Below are positions 44,392 to 53,192 of a DNA stretch of 64,000 nt, one piece after another. The notes below the pieces were generated by a model. It worked only from the letters and a program-made list of their open reading frames with translations, did not search any database and was not told the origin of the DNA. Location of the stretch: NCBI RefSeq assembly GCF_018383905.1, contig NZ_JAGYWA010000008.1, positions 164,839 to 228,838 of the forward strand. The letters are read 5' to 3'. A program made the position numbers and the translations under genes. The stretch is from Flavobacterium branchiicola. GTDB taxonomy: Bacteria > Bacteroidota > Bacteroidia > Flavobacteriales > Flavobacteriaceae. Positions within the stretch are counted from its first letter, which is position 1. The number at the start of each line of letters is the position of its first letter.

Positions 44392-45585
44392 ATGTACGGT
44401 AAAATAAAAGAGTATTTGCAAAATGAATTGCAAACAATTGAAGAAAACGGAATTTTTAAGAAAGAACGTGTGATTACTTCGCCGCAAGGAGCGGAAATTA
44501 CAATTTCGACAGGTGAAACTGTTTTAAATTTTTGTGCAAATAATTACTTAGGTCTTTCTTCTCATCCAGAAGTGGTTCAGGCTGCTAAAGATGCTATGGA
44601 TACACATGGTTTCGGAATGTCATCTGTTCGTTTTATATGTGGAACGCAAGATATTCATAAAACATTGGAGAAAAAGATCGCAGATTTTTATGGTACAGAA
44701 GACACTATATTATATGCAGCAGCATTTGATGCTAATGGTGGTGTTTTTGAACCATTGCTAGGTGAAAACGATGCAATTATTTCAGACAGCTTAAACCATG
44801 CTTCTATTATAGATGGAGTTCGTTTGTGTAAAGCAGCCCGTTATCGTTATGAGAATAATAACATGGCCGATTTAGAACAACAATTAATAAAAGCAAATGA
44901 GGCAGGAACTCGTTTTAAATTAATTGTTACCGATGGAGTCTTCTCTATGGATGGTCTTGTTGCACCTTTAGATAAAATTTGCGACCTGGCAGATAAATAC
45001 GATGCTATGGTAATGGTAGATGAATGTCATGCAGCTGGATTTATTGGTGCAACAGGAAAAGGTACTCTTGAAGCAAAAGGTGTAATGGGGCGTGTTGATA
45101 TTATAACAGGAACATTAGGTAAAGCCCTTGGAGGAGCAATGGGTGGTTATACTACAGCTAAAAAAGAGATAATCGAATTGTTGCGTCAGCGTTCAAGACC
45201 TTATTTGTTTTCAAACTCATTGGCACCTGCTATTGTTGGGGCTTCTATTAAGGTATTTGAACTTTTAGAAAAAGACACTTCTCTTAGAGATAAGTTAGAG
45301 TGGAATACGAATTACTTTAAAGATGGTATGAAAAAAGCCGGATTCGATATTATAGATGGGGATTCGGCTATTGTACCTGTTATGTTATATGATGCTAAGC
45401 TTTCTCAAACCATGGCAAATGAACTTTTAAAGGAGGGAATCTATGTTATTGGCTTCTTTTTTCCGGTAGTTCCAAAAGAAAAGGCAAGAATAAGGGTTCA
45501 ATTGTCGGCAGCACACACAAAAGAGCATCTGGATAAGGCGATAAATGCCTTTACAGTTGTCGGTAAAATGTTAAAAGTTATATAA
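44392..45585 (+). CDS. kbl: glycine C-acetyltransferase (2-amino-3-ketobutyrate CoA ligase)
   Basis: 397-aa PLP enzyme of the alpha-oxoamine synthase family. With CoA it splits 2-amino-3-oxobutyrate into glycine and acetyl-CoA, the second step of threonine breakdown. The PLP lysine is K244 in TGTLGKALGGA. Other conserved blocks are GFGMSSVRFICGTQDIHK and VDECHAAGFIG. Length normal. No threonine dehydrogenase gene is adjacent. A related serine- or alanine-using synthase is less likely given the overall match. Confidence 0.93.
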   Translation: MYGKIKEYLQNELQTIEENGIFKKERVITSPQGAEITISTGETVLNFCANNYLGLSSHPEVVQAAKDAMDTHGFGMSSVRFICGTQDIHKTLEKKIADFYGTEDTILYAAAFDANGGVFEPLLGENDAIISDSLNHASIIDGVRLCKAARYRYENNNMADLEQQLIKANEAGTRFKLIVTDGVFSMDGLVAPLDKICDLADKYDAMVMVDECHAAGFIGATGKGTLEAKGVMGRVDIITGTLGKALGGAMGGYTTAKKEIIELLRQRSRPYLFSNSLAPAIVGASIKVFELLEKDTSLRDKLEWNTNYFKDGMKKAGFDIIDGDSAIVPVMLYDAKLSQTMANELLKEGIYVIGFFFPVVPKEKARIRVQLSAAHTKEHLDKAINAFTVVGKMLKVI

Positions 45586-45631
45586 TTACCACTTTGCTGA
45601 AATTTTTGTAGGTTTTTTTTAACATTTCATT

Positions 45632-45661
45632 TTGTATTTAAAAAATTTGGTGTTACTTTTG
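45632..45661 (+). promoter_or_regulatory. Bacteroidota-type promoter of the OmpA gene
   Basis: TTG at 45632-45634, 19 bp spacer, TACTTTTG at 45654-45661 followed by C. Both elements and the spacing fit the consensus. The ATG is 37 bp downstream. This is the best promoter match in the window and suits an abundant outer-membrane protein. Confidence 0.75.
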
Positions 45662-45698
45662 CTTGTAATTAACTAAATTGTAATTAAAAAAATTAAGT

Positions 45699-47162
45699 AT
45701 GAAACATCTTAACAAACTTTTAGTTGCTGTGATGATGGCGATGGGTTTAAGTTCTCACGCGCAAGACAGTAACAATCCATGGGCTATCTCTTTTGGAGTT
45801 AATGCCGTTGACACTAGAACTAGTTCTGGTGCTGGAAGTGGATTTTTTGATCAACACTTTTCTCAGCCATTCGCTGTAAAAGACAATTGGAACATCCTTC
45901 CATCATTATCTTACATTGGTGTAAATAGATATGTTGGACATGGTTTCTCAGTTGGTTTACAAGGTTCTGTAAACAAAATTGATAAATATGTTACTTTTGA
46001 TCCAAAAGCTCCAGGGCATGATTCAAGAGGGAATGTTGTTACAAATCCAGGAGATTTGATGTATTACGGAATTGATGCTAGTGTTAAATATAGCTTCCAG
46101 GAATTAATCAAATCTAAAATAATCGATCCTTCGTTATCTGTTGGTGGAGGTTATACTTTCTTTGGAGATAGCAGTTACGGAACTGTTAACCCAGGTGCTG
46201 GTGTTACTTTCTGGTTTACAGATGCAATTGGTCTTGAACTTGGTACAAAATACAAATGGGCTGTAAGTGGTGATAGACAAGATGCTAATGGAACTCCAGA
46301 TGCTCCATCTCACTTTCAACACACTGCAGGTTTAGTTTTCAAATTCGGAGGTAAAGATACTGACGGAGACGGAATCTATGACAAAGACGATGCTTGTCCA
46401 GATGTTGCTGGTTTAAAACAATTCAACGGATGTCCTGATACTGACGGAGACGGAATCGTTGATGCTTCTGACGCTTGTCCAGATGTATTTGGTTTAGCTG
46501 CATTAAACGGATGTCCTGATACAGACGGAGACGGAATTGCTGATAAAGATGATGCTTGTCCAGATGTTGCTGGTTTAGCTGCTTTAAAAGGTTGTCCTGA
46601 TACTGACGGAGACGGAATCGCTGATAAAGACGATAAATGTCCTACAGTTGCTGGTCCAAAAGAAAACGGTGGTTGTCCTTTCTTAGACGCTGACAAAGAT
46701 GGTGTTGCTGATAAAGATGACGATTGTCCTACAGTTTACGGTCCTGCTAGTAACAGAGGATGTCCTGAAGTAACTACTGAAGCTTTAGAAGATCTTAAAG
46801 TTCAAGCTAGAGCGGTTTACTTTAACTCAGGAAAAGCTACTTTCAAAACTGGAGACAAAGAAACTCAAGCTAGATTAGATGCTATTAAAGAAATCCTTAA
46901 AAACTATCCAAATGCGAAATTCTCTATTGAAGGACACACAGATAGTACAGGTTCAGCTAAAATTAACGATAAACTTTCTCAAGAAAGAGCAAACGCTGTA
47001 ATGAATGCTTTAATTGAAAGAGGAGTTAGCGCTGATAACTTAGAAGCTAAAGGTTTTGGATCTTCTAAACCAGTTGCAAGTAACAAAACTGCTGCAGGTA
47101 AAGCTCAAAACAGAAGAACTGAAATTAGACATATTGGTTCTAAATACCAAGGTAAACTATAA
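45699..47162 (+). CDS. OmpA family protein with thrombospondin-3 repeats
   Basis: 487 aa. Signal peptide (ends SSHAQ). An N-terminal eight-stranded-like beta-barrel (about 25-215) sits in the outer membrane. Five calcium-binding TSP3 repeats follow (about 218-345, DTDGDGIxDxxDxCPxVxG type). A C-terminal OmpA peptidoglycan-binding domain (about 365-480) has FSIEGHTDSTGSAKINDKLS and NRRTEIR, with the Asp and Arg that contact diaminopimelate. It likely ties the outer membrane to the cell wall. Strong promoter and strong terminator suggest high expression. Confidence 0.95.
   Translation: MKHLNKLLVAVMMAMGLSSHAQDSNNPWAISFGVNAVDTRTSSGAGSGFFDQHFSQPFAVKDNWNILPSLSYIGVNRYVGHGFSVGLQGSVNKIDKYVTFDPKAPGHDSRGNVVTNPGDLMYYGIDASVKYSFQELIKSKIIDPSLSVGGGYTFFGDSSYGTVNPGAGVTFWFTDAIGLELGTKYKWAVSGDRQDANGTPDAPSHFQHTAGLVFKFGGKDTDGDGIYDKDDACPDVAGLKQFNGCPDTDGDGIVDASDACPDVFGLAALNGCPDTDGDGIADKDDACPDVAGLAALKGCPDTDGDGIADKDDKCPTVAGPKENGGCPFLDADKDGVADKDDDCPTVYGPASNRGCPEVTTEALEDLKVQARAVYFNSGKATFKTGDKETQARLDAIKEILKNYPNAKFSIEGHTDSTGSAKINDKLSQERANAVMNALIERGVSADNLEAKGFGSSKPVASNKTAAGKAQNRRTEIRHIGSKYQGKL
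46357..46760 (+). repeat. tandem DNA repeats encoding TSP3 modules
   Basis: GATACTGACGGAGACGGAAT and close variants recur about every 75 bp (46357, 46438, 46519 and 46600 region), in frame with the TSP3 repeats. The near-identity suggests recent duplication or gene conversion of the modules. Confidence 0.8.
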
Positions 47163-47182
47163 TTTACTTTGTAAATAAAACT

Positions 47183-47216
47183 GAAAAGCCATTCTTAATT
47201 GAATGGCTTTTTTTAT
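47183..47216 (+). terminator. intrinsic terminator after ompA
   Basis: AAAAGCCATTC, TTAATT loop, GAATGGCTTTTTTT. Confidence 0.9.
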
Positions 47217-47225
47217 TTTTATAAA

Positions 47226-49991
47226 ATGATAAATACTTCTTTTTTAGAAAAAATTGCAACGGTAATAATTCAGGATTATTCGAATAAACTTGCTGAAACT
47301 ACTATTATCCTGCCGAATAAAAGAGCTAAAGTTTTTTTAATAGAAGCACTTAAAAAAGAAACTTCAAAAACAATTATTTCGCCTTTAATTATTAGTATTG
47401 AAGATTTTGTTCAAGATGTTGCATCAGTAAGATCAATAGATCCTATCGAACTTTTGTTCGAATTTTATAATGTCTATTTATCTATAACCGAAAAACAAAA
47501 TCAAGAATCATTTGAGTTGTTTGCCAATTGGGCAAAAACACTTTTGCAGGATTTTAATGAGATTGATCGTTATCTTTTAGATCCATTACATGTTTTGTCT
47601 TATCTGAAAGATATTGAGGATATAAAACGATGGGGAATAGAAGTAGAAAACAAAACTACACTTTTAGAAAATTATATTAATTTCTGGAAACTTTTGCCGC
47701 TTTATTATGAGTCACTTTATGATCATTTACTAAGTAAATCAATCGGATATCAGGGACTGATTTATAGAGAGGCGGTTAATAATTTGAATCATTTTTCAAA
47801 TGCTGTGTCAGGTCATAATTTCGTATTTGCTGGATTTAATGCATTAAATGCCGCTGAAGAAAAAATTGTACAGCACTTATTGGCTTTAGATTTAGCTAAA
47901 ATTTATTGGGATGCCGATCAGACTTTTTTAAATGACCCTTACCATGATGCCGGACTTTTTGTTCGTCGTTTTAAGGAAAGCTGGAAACATTATAAATCAC
48001 ATCCTTTCGAATGGATTGTAGATGATTTTTCCCAATCAAAAAATATTCAGGTTATTGGTACCCCAAAAACAATTGGACAAGCTAAAATTGCAGGAAGTAT
48101 TGTAGAAAATATTATAAATGAGAATCCTAATTCATCATTAGATAAGGTAGCAATAGTATTAGGAGAAGAAAATTTATTGATGCCGGTTTTATATTCATTG
48201 CCAGCCTCAGTTGGAGCTTTAAATATAACAATGGGATATTCGGGGAAAAATAATCCTTCTCAAATTTTAGTCGCCCAATTGTTTAAAATGCATACGAATG
48301 CGCTTTCACGTAAGGGCGAAAGTTATGTGTATTATTATAAAGATGTTCTAAGTGTTTTAACACATCCATTAGTTGCGCCTTATGCAAACACACATAATTT
48401 GGTTAGAATAATCAAAGAGAATAATTACACATTTATCACACATAATAAAATAATAGAGCTTAATGAAAATCCATCGGAGCTGTTTCAATTATTATTTAAA
48501 AAGTGGGATGGCAGTGCAATAGATGTTCTTGAAAATTTTTCGGCACTTCTAATTAAGATTAAAGGAAATTTTAGTAATGATAATGAAGATGAGAAAATTG
48601 CTAAATCCTTTGTGTATTCCGTTTTTAAAGTAATAAATAAGCTTATTAATTATTATTCTCAACATACACATATCAATAACATTCAAACACTTCATGCAAT
48701 ATATAAGCAAATTATAGATCTGGCAGAAGTTTCTTTTGAAGGTGAACCTTTAAGAGGTTTGCAAATTATGGGAGTTCTGGAAAGTCGTGTGCTTGATTTT
48801 GAAACGGTGATTATAACTTCTATGAATGAAGGTAAGTTTCCGGCAGGAAAATCGCAAAATTCGTTTATTCCATATGATGTGAAAAGAGAATTAGGACTTC
48901 CTACTTTTAAGGAAAAGGATGCAATTTATACTTATCATTTTTATCATTTATTGCAAAGAGCCAAAAATATTTATTTGATTTATAATACTGAAAACGATGG
49001 ACTGGATGCTGGAGAACGAAGTCGTTTTATTACACAACTGGAAGTCGAAAAGAAATCAAAACACAATTTAACTTTTGATGTTTATAATCCTGCTTTGCCA
49101 AATACAGCATATGAACCAATTGTAATTCCAAAATCGGAAGCTGTAATGGTTAGGCTGAAAGAAATTGCCGTAGCTGGATTTTCTCCTTCGGCTTTGACAA
49201 GTTATATTCGAAATCCTATTGATTTTTATTTCCAAAAAATTCTTCGTATTCGTGAAGTAGAAGAGGTTGAAGAAAATATTGCCCTTAATACACTTGGTAC
49301 TATTATACATGAAACTCTGAAAAATTTGTATGAACCTTTTGTCGGGAAATTTATTTCTGAATCGGATATTACCAGCTGTTTTGCTTTGTTGGATAATGAA
49401 GTGCTCAAACAATTTAAGCTGGTTTATAAAGAAGGTGAAATAAAAAAAGGCCGTAATCTTTTGGCTTTTGAAGTGGCAAAACGAAATGTTTCTAATTTTT
49501 TGAAAATGGAATTAGAAGCCATTAAAAATGGAGATGCCATTCAGATTATTGCTTTGGAACAAACTTATGAACGTGAATTAATACATCCAGGTTTGCCATT
49601 TCCGGTTCTTATTAAAGGAAATGTTGACCGGATTGAACTTCGCAACGGGAAAATAAGAATTATCGATTATAAGACCGGAAAAGTAGAAAAAAACAATGTT
49701 ATACTTAAATCGTGGAATGGTTTAACACAGGAACTTAAAAACGATAAAATTATTCAGGTTTTAGCATATGCGTTTATGTTTGAAGAAAAGGCTGGGAGTA
49801 CTCCAATAGAAGTTGGAATTATTTCGTTTAAAAATCTTAAATCGGGATTTTTGCCTTTTGGTTTTAAAGAAGAAAAAGATCTGGATATAGTGGTGAGCAA
49901 TGAGATCTTGCGAAACTATATAGAAGAGATTGTTTTGTTGTTGAAGGAGATTTTTGATATGAACATTCCATTCGAAGAAAAAATAAAATAA
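47226..49991 (+). CDS. PD-(D/E)XK nuclease (AddB-like)
   Basis: The start at MINTSFLEKIA is used; the earlier in-frame ATG at 47199 lies inside the ompA terminator. 921 aa. The N-terminal about 600 residues form an inactivated helicase-like region (ILPNKRAKVFLIEALKKE without a P-loop; RGLQIMGVLESRVLDFETVIITSMNEGKFP). The C-terminal RecB-family nuclease has GTIIHETLKNLY, KGNVDRIEL and IIDYKTGKVEKN. No cysteine cluster for a 4Fe-4S centre is seen. Expected partner of the AddA-like protein at 41151 in break processing. Stop overlaps the next ATG (TAATG). Confidence 0.88.
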   Translation: MINTSFLEKIATVIIQDYSNKLAETTIILPNKRAKVFLIEALKKETSKTIISPLIISIEDFVQDVASVRSIDPIELLFEFYNVYLSITEKQNQESFELFANWAKTLLQDFNEIDRYLLDPLHVLSYLKDIEDIKRWGIEVENKTTLLENYINFWKLLPLYYESLYDHLLSKSIGYQGLIYREAVNNLNHFSNAVSGHNFVFAGFNALNAAEEKIVQHLLALDLAKIYWDADQTFLNDPYHDAGLFVRRFKESWKHYKSHPFEWIVDDFSQSKNIQVIGTPKTIGQAKIAGSIVENIINENPNSSLDKVAIVLGEENLLMPVLYSLPASVGALNITMGYSGKNNPSQILVAQLFKMHTNALSRKGESYVYYYKDVLSVLTHPLVAPYANTHNLVRIIKENNYTFITHNKIIELNENPSELFQLLFKKWDGSAIDVLENFSALLIKIKGNFSNDNEDEKIAKSFVYSVFKVINKLINYYSQHTHINNIQTLHAIYKQIIDLAEVSFEGEPLRGLQIMGVLESRVLDFETVIITSMNEGKFPAGKSQNSFIPYDVKRELGLPTFKEKDAIYTYHFYHLLQRAKNIYLIYNTENDGLDAGERSRFITQLEVEKKSKHNLTFDVYNPALPNTAYEPIVIPKSEAVMVRLKEIAVAGFSPSALTSYIRNPIDFYFQKILRIREVEEVEENIALNTLGTIIHETLKNLYEPFVGKFISESDITSCFALLDNEVLKQFKLVYKEGEIKKGRNLLAFEVAKRNVSNFLKMELEAIKNGDAIQIIALEQTYERELIHPGLPFPVLIKGNVDRIELRNGKIRIIDYKTGKVEKNNVILKSWNGLTQELKNDKIIQVLAYAFMFEEKAGSTPIEVGIISFKNLKSGFLPFGFKEEKDLDIVVSNEILRNYIEEIVLLLKEIFDMNIPFEEKIK

Positions 49992-50287
49992 TGATCAGAA
50001 AGCTGCAGAACATATTTGAGTTTTTTAAAACGACATTGACAGTTAATTTGCTTGTTTGTATAATTGCTGTTTTCTTCGGTGGTTTTGATTATTTCTTTAT
50101 TTTTTTTCTGAGTTTTGGCTTTTTGGCAAGTGTATGTTTCAAGGAGTTTTATCGCAAAAACGATTATTTGTTTTATGTTAATAACGGTGTTTCTAAAATA
50201 CAGCTTTTGATATTCAGTTACTTTATGACTTTTTGCACCGTGATTTTATTTGGTTTGATAATCTTTTTAAAAAGGAAATTGTTTTGA
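49991..50287 (+). CDS. 98-aa membrane protein coupled to an ABC ATPase
   Basis: About three predicted membrane helices (about 18-50 as one or two helices, and 75-93). The first base of the ATG overlaps the AddB-like stop, and its own stop overlaps the ATPase start by four bases (TTGA). It could be a very small permease subunit, or a fragment of a larger one. No family recognised. Confidence 0.65.
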   Translation: MIRKLQNIFEFFKTTLTVNLLVCIIAVFFGGFDYFFIFFLSFGFLASVCFKEFYRKNDYLFYVNNGVSKIQLLIFSYFMTFCTVILFGLIIFLKRKLF

Positions 50288-50958
50288 AAAAACATACTTT
50301 AGAAATTAGCGGAATCCAGAAGAGATTTGGGGAAAGGACAATACTTTCAGATGTTTATTTAAAATGTGAAACTTCTGAAATTATTGGATTATTAGGACGA
50401 AATGGTTCTGGGAAATCTACACTATTAAAAATTGTAGCCGGACTGGAATCTGTTAGCGATAGATGTATTCGAATTAATTCGGTTTCTTTAAATACTAAAA
50501 ATGTATTGATGAATGAGGTTAGCTATCTGGATCAGGATCGGTTTATTCCAAATCATTTATCGGTGCAAAAAGCGATTTCTTTAGCAATTGATAATGAAAA
50601 TAGATATGGCTTTTGTGAAGATGATTTTATCAAAGGGCTTTTGAAGAAAAAAGTGAGACATTTATCAACTGGTGAAGTTCGTTATCTGGAAATAAAAATC
50701 GTGCTCTGGAATTCGTCTTTGTTTGCATTGCTGGATGAACCATACAGTGGACTTTCTCCGTTGATGATCGACAATGTTAACGAAATGATTAAAGGTAGCT
50801 TAAACAAAAAAGGAATTATTGTTACGGACCATAACTATCAGAATGTATTAAAAATCGCAAATAAATTGGTGCTGATAAAAGATGGAAAAACGCATCAGAT
50901 AAAAGAAAAAACAGAACTGGTTGAAAAAGGGTATCTTACAAGCTCTGTCTTTGATTAA
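50284..50958 (+). CDS. ABC transporter ATP-binding protein
   Basis: About 224 aa from the TTG at 50284, chosen because it overlaps the preceding stop by four bases; a TTG at 50233 would lie inside the upstream gene. Walker A GLLGRNGSGKST (about 33-44), Q-loop SYLDQDRFIP, signature LSTGEVRYLE (in place of LSGGQ) and Walker B SLFALLDEPYSGLSP. The D-loop and H-loop (TDHNY) are present, so it should hydrolyse ATP. The C-terminal helical part resembles lipopolysaccharide/lipid-type ABC ATPases. Its only plausible membrane partner here is the 98-aa protein. Confidence 0.85.
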   Translation: MKKHTLEISGIQKRFGERTILSDVYLKCETSEIIGLLGRNGSGKSTLLKIVAGLESVSDRCIRINSVSLNTKNVLMNEVSYLDQDRFIPNHLSVQKAISLAIDNENRYGFCEDDFIKGLLKKKVRHLSTGEVRYLEIKIVLWNSSLFALLDEPYSGLSPLMIDNVNEMIKGSLNKKGIIVTDHNYQNVLKIANKLVLIKDGKTHQIKEKTELVEKGYLTSSVFD

Positions 50959-51341
50959 GTCGTTTTTTAAGTTGTAAATGGTTTATTAAATGAAGATTAA
51001 CCTCTAATTGTAGATTTTAAAATTAAATATATTTAAGTGAAATGTTATGTTTTTAAATGAATCTGTTATTATTGTTAATTTTTTTTATACGTTTTCTTTT
51101 TAAAAACCACATTAATTAAGTGATAAGTAAAACTGACATAAACCACCGTTTTGGACTGTTTTTTAACACGTGTTTATCGCCTAATTATGTTAATTAAAAT
51201 ATCTTTGGCGCACTTAAAATGTTTTATGATCACTACGTGATTTGATAAACTATACGATTTTTTGCCCCAACAAAAAAGAAAGAAAAGGCTGTTTTGATGT
51301 AGATTCGAAATGGCCTTTTCTGATTTATAAAGTTTATATTT
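50959..51341. other. 383-bp gap with an orphan promoter-like box
   Basis: No ORF of note; an 8-codon ORF starts at 51218. A TATCTTTG box (plus, 51200-51207) is preceded by the palindrome AACACGTGTT (51165-51174). It points toward the minus-strand terminator and hydrolase gene, so any transcript would be non-coding or antisense. Confidence 0.45.
51278..51320 (-). terminator. intrinsic terminator of the hydrolase gene
   Basis: GAAAAGGC (51282-51289) pairs with GCCTTTTC (51313-51320), extended by wobble pairs. The A-rich plus-strand flank gives a U-rich tail on the minus strand. Confidence 0.65.
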
Positions 51342-52118
51342 TTAATTAAAGAAGTTTAAAAGAATTTTTTGAAGCTCTTCTTTGTTTTCGATATGGCTCA
51401 TGTGTCCATCATCAAATGTTATTAATTCTGCTGTTGTATCTTCAATTTGTTGCAGACTGTCTTCGTAATTTAAAACAGGATCTTTTTTGCCTAAAATCAA
51501 TAAAACAGGAAAGCGATTTTCGTGCAGAACACTTTCTCTGTCTTTTCTGATTTTCATTCCTTCCAGCGATGCTATAATTCCTTGCAAAGGTGTTTTTAAA
51601 GCCTGTTCTTTTACTTTTTCGATTTCACCGGCAAGACGAATTCTATTGTTTTCACTAAATAAATTACCAATCGCCAAGCTTACAAAGTTGATTGAATTTT
51701 GTTTTACTGCTTTTATAGCACGTGTTCTGTTTAGTTTTTTCTCGGCAGTGTCTTCTTTAGCAGTCGAATTAAGTAAAACTAGTTTATTAATGTTTTCAGG
51801 GAATAATTCGGCGAAAGCCAAACCAACATAACCACCCATAGAATGCCCTAGAATAATTGCTTTTTCTATGTTTAAGGATTTTAAAACTTCCTGAACAGCA
51901 CCTGCATTATCTTCCATTTCATGTACGTAACCCAAAGAATCTGATTCTCCGTGCCCTAGTAAATCAATTGTAATTATACGATGATTTTGAGAGAAAAGAG
52001 TAACGTAATCTTTCCACATTTTTTTGTTTTCCAGAAAGCCATGAAGTAAAACTATTGCGCTTCCTTCGCCAGAATCTGTAAAAGATATTTTGGTGTTTTT
52101 ATATAGAATATGTTTCAA
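51342..52118 (-). CDS. alpha/beta hydrolase
   Basis: 258-aa soluble alpha/beta hydrolase. Oxyanion region LLHGFLENKKMW (about 23-34). Nucleophile in GHSMGG (Ser about 93). Acid in LGKKDPVLN (about 208-216). His in DDGHMSHIEN (about 236-245). No signal peptide. Substrate unknown. Confidence 0.9.
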   Translation of the reverse strand: MKHILYKNTKISFTDSGEGSAIVLLHGFLENKKMWKDYVTLFSQNHRIITIDLLGHGESDSLGYVHEMEDNAGAVQEVLKSLNIEKAIILGHSMGGYVGLAFAELFPENINKLVLLNSTAKEDTAEKKLNRTRAIKAVKQNSINFVSLAIGNLFSENNRIRLAGEIEKVKEQALKTPLQGIIASLEGMKIRKDRESVLHENRFPVLLILGKKDPVLNYEDSLQQIEDTTAELITFDDGHMSHIENKEELQKILLNFFN

Positions 52119-52141
52119 AATGATGTTTTAAATGTAAAATA

Positions 52142-52149
52142 CAAAGGTA
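52142..52149 (-). promoter_or_regulatory. -7-like box for the hydrolase gene
   Basis: The minus strand reads TACCTTTG, a perfect TAnnTTTG match, 23 bp before the ATG. The hairpin element at 52164-52241 lies immediately upstream. Confidence 0.5.
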
Positions 52150-52163
52150 ATAATTGAGAAACT

Positions 52164-52241
52164 ATATAAGTGATATAAGTTCATTTCGGTCAAAAATATA
52201 AGTTATAGAGATCAAATTAAATGAACTTATATCACTTATAT
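52164..52241. repeat. perfect 23-bp inverted repeat, 32-bp spacer
   Basis: Left arm 52164-52186 (contains AAGTGATATAAGTTCATTT) and right arm 52219-52241 are exact reverse complements. It sits between two hydrolase genes on the same strand, right before a terminator. Too long for a protein-binding site; a mobile hairpin element is more likely. Confidence 0.8.
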
Positions 52242-52246
52242 GGTTA

Positions 52247-52282
52247 AAAAAACGGCTTCCATTTCTGAAAGCCGTTTTATAT
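52247..52282. terminator. intrinsic terminator of the proline iminopeptidase-like gene
   Basis: AAAACGGCTT pairs with AAGCCGTTTT around a CCATTTCTGA-type loop, with A- and T-runs on both sides. It ends the minus-strand gene that stops at 52286. Confidence 0.85.
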
Positions 52283-52285
52283 ATT

Positions 52286-53185
52286 TTATGATTTTAAGAA
52301 AGAATTAATGTCCGAAAAATATTTTTCTCTTGCATCCAGCCATCCGTAATGTTTAGAATGTTCCAGTAAAATAAGTTTAGAATTTGGATACGTTTTATGA
52401 CCAATTTCTCCAATCTCGTTGCTAATAACATCTTCTTTTCCCTGAATAATTAAAACAGGTTTTTTGAAAGACTTCAGCTTTTCTTTGCAGTCAAAATTTA
52501 TTTTCTGCATATCATCCCAAAGTAATCCGTTTATTTTAGAATTTCCCTGAGTTAATCTTTCGGCAATTACAGGAATATATTTTGAATCGTAAACATATGC
52601 CGGCGCCATCGCTCTACCGCGGCCTAAACTGGCTTTATGAGAAGTGTCGCCTTTTTGGATTTTATCATTCCAGTAATCCAAAGAGTCTTTTTCCACTTTA
52701 TTCAAATTACGCTCAATTAAATTTGGGCTTTTTAATAAAGTCAAATCAACACCGCCAGAAGACGATAAAACCAGTTTGTTAATACTGTTCGGATAAATCG
52801 TTGCGTAATAAGATGCCAGCATTCCACCAAAAGAATGTCCCAGAATATTCCATTTCTTGATTTTAAGATGTTTCCTTAGCGATTCTATATCATCGGCCAT
52901 TAACTTCATCGAAATGGTTTTAGAATCTGTAATTTCCAGTTTCGATTTTCCGGTTCCTCTCTGGTCGTAAATTATCGTTTGCTGATTTTTGCCCAAAACT
53001 TTCGCCATCTCTTCAAAACCATTGCAGTTCATTCCCGGACCACCGTTGATAATTAAAAGCGGTTCGCCTTTTCCGAATGTTTTGTAATACGTTTTACTCG
53101 AATCGTTGTTGGTTGCATAACCTTCTGTTTGTGCAAAAGTGTTTCCGGCAAGGATTAATAAAGCGAAAAGAAAAATCTTTTTCAT
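52286..53185 (-). CDS. secreted alpha/beta hydrolase, proline iminopeptidase-like (S33)
   Basis: The start at MKKIFLFALLILAGNTFAQ gives a clear signal peptide; the in-frame ATG at 53200 would overlap the PepP stop region. 299 aa. The S33 family phrases INGGPGMNCNGFEEMA and YDQRGTGKS are followed by the nucleophile in GHSFGG (about 114-119). The acid is in GKEDVISNE and His in HSKHYGW. Probably periplasmic or lipid-free exported aminopeptidase or esterase. It follows the aminopeptidase P gene by 7 bp, so both may act on Pro-containing peptides. Confidence 0.88.
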   Translation of the reverse strand: MKKIFLFALLILAGNTFAQTEGYATNNDSSKTYYKTFGKGEPLLIINGGPGMNCNGFEEMAKVLGKNQQTIIYDQRGTGKSKLEITDSKTISMKLMADDIESLRKHLKIKKWNILGHSFGGMLASYYATIYPNSINKLVLSSSGGVDLTLLKSPNLIERNLNKVEKDSLDYWNDKIQKGDTSHKASLGRGRAMAPAYVYDSKYIPVIAERLTQGNSKINGLLWDDMQKINFDCKEKLKSFKKPVLIIQGKEDVISNEIGEIGHKTYPNSKLILLEHSKHYGWLDAREKYFSDINSFLKS

Positions 53186-53192
53186 TATGAAA

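Noticed and set aside
46376..46696. Minus-strand ORF of 106 aa opposite ompA
   Set aside because: Repeats such as SAIPSPSVSGHPF are the reverse reading of the TSP3 DNA repeats.
46357..46760. Regularly spaced repeats that could suggest a CRISPR array
   Set aside because: They are in frame with and encode thrombospondin-3 modules in ompA; the spacers are also coding and similar to each other.
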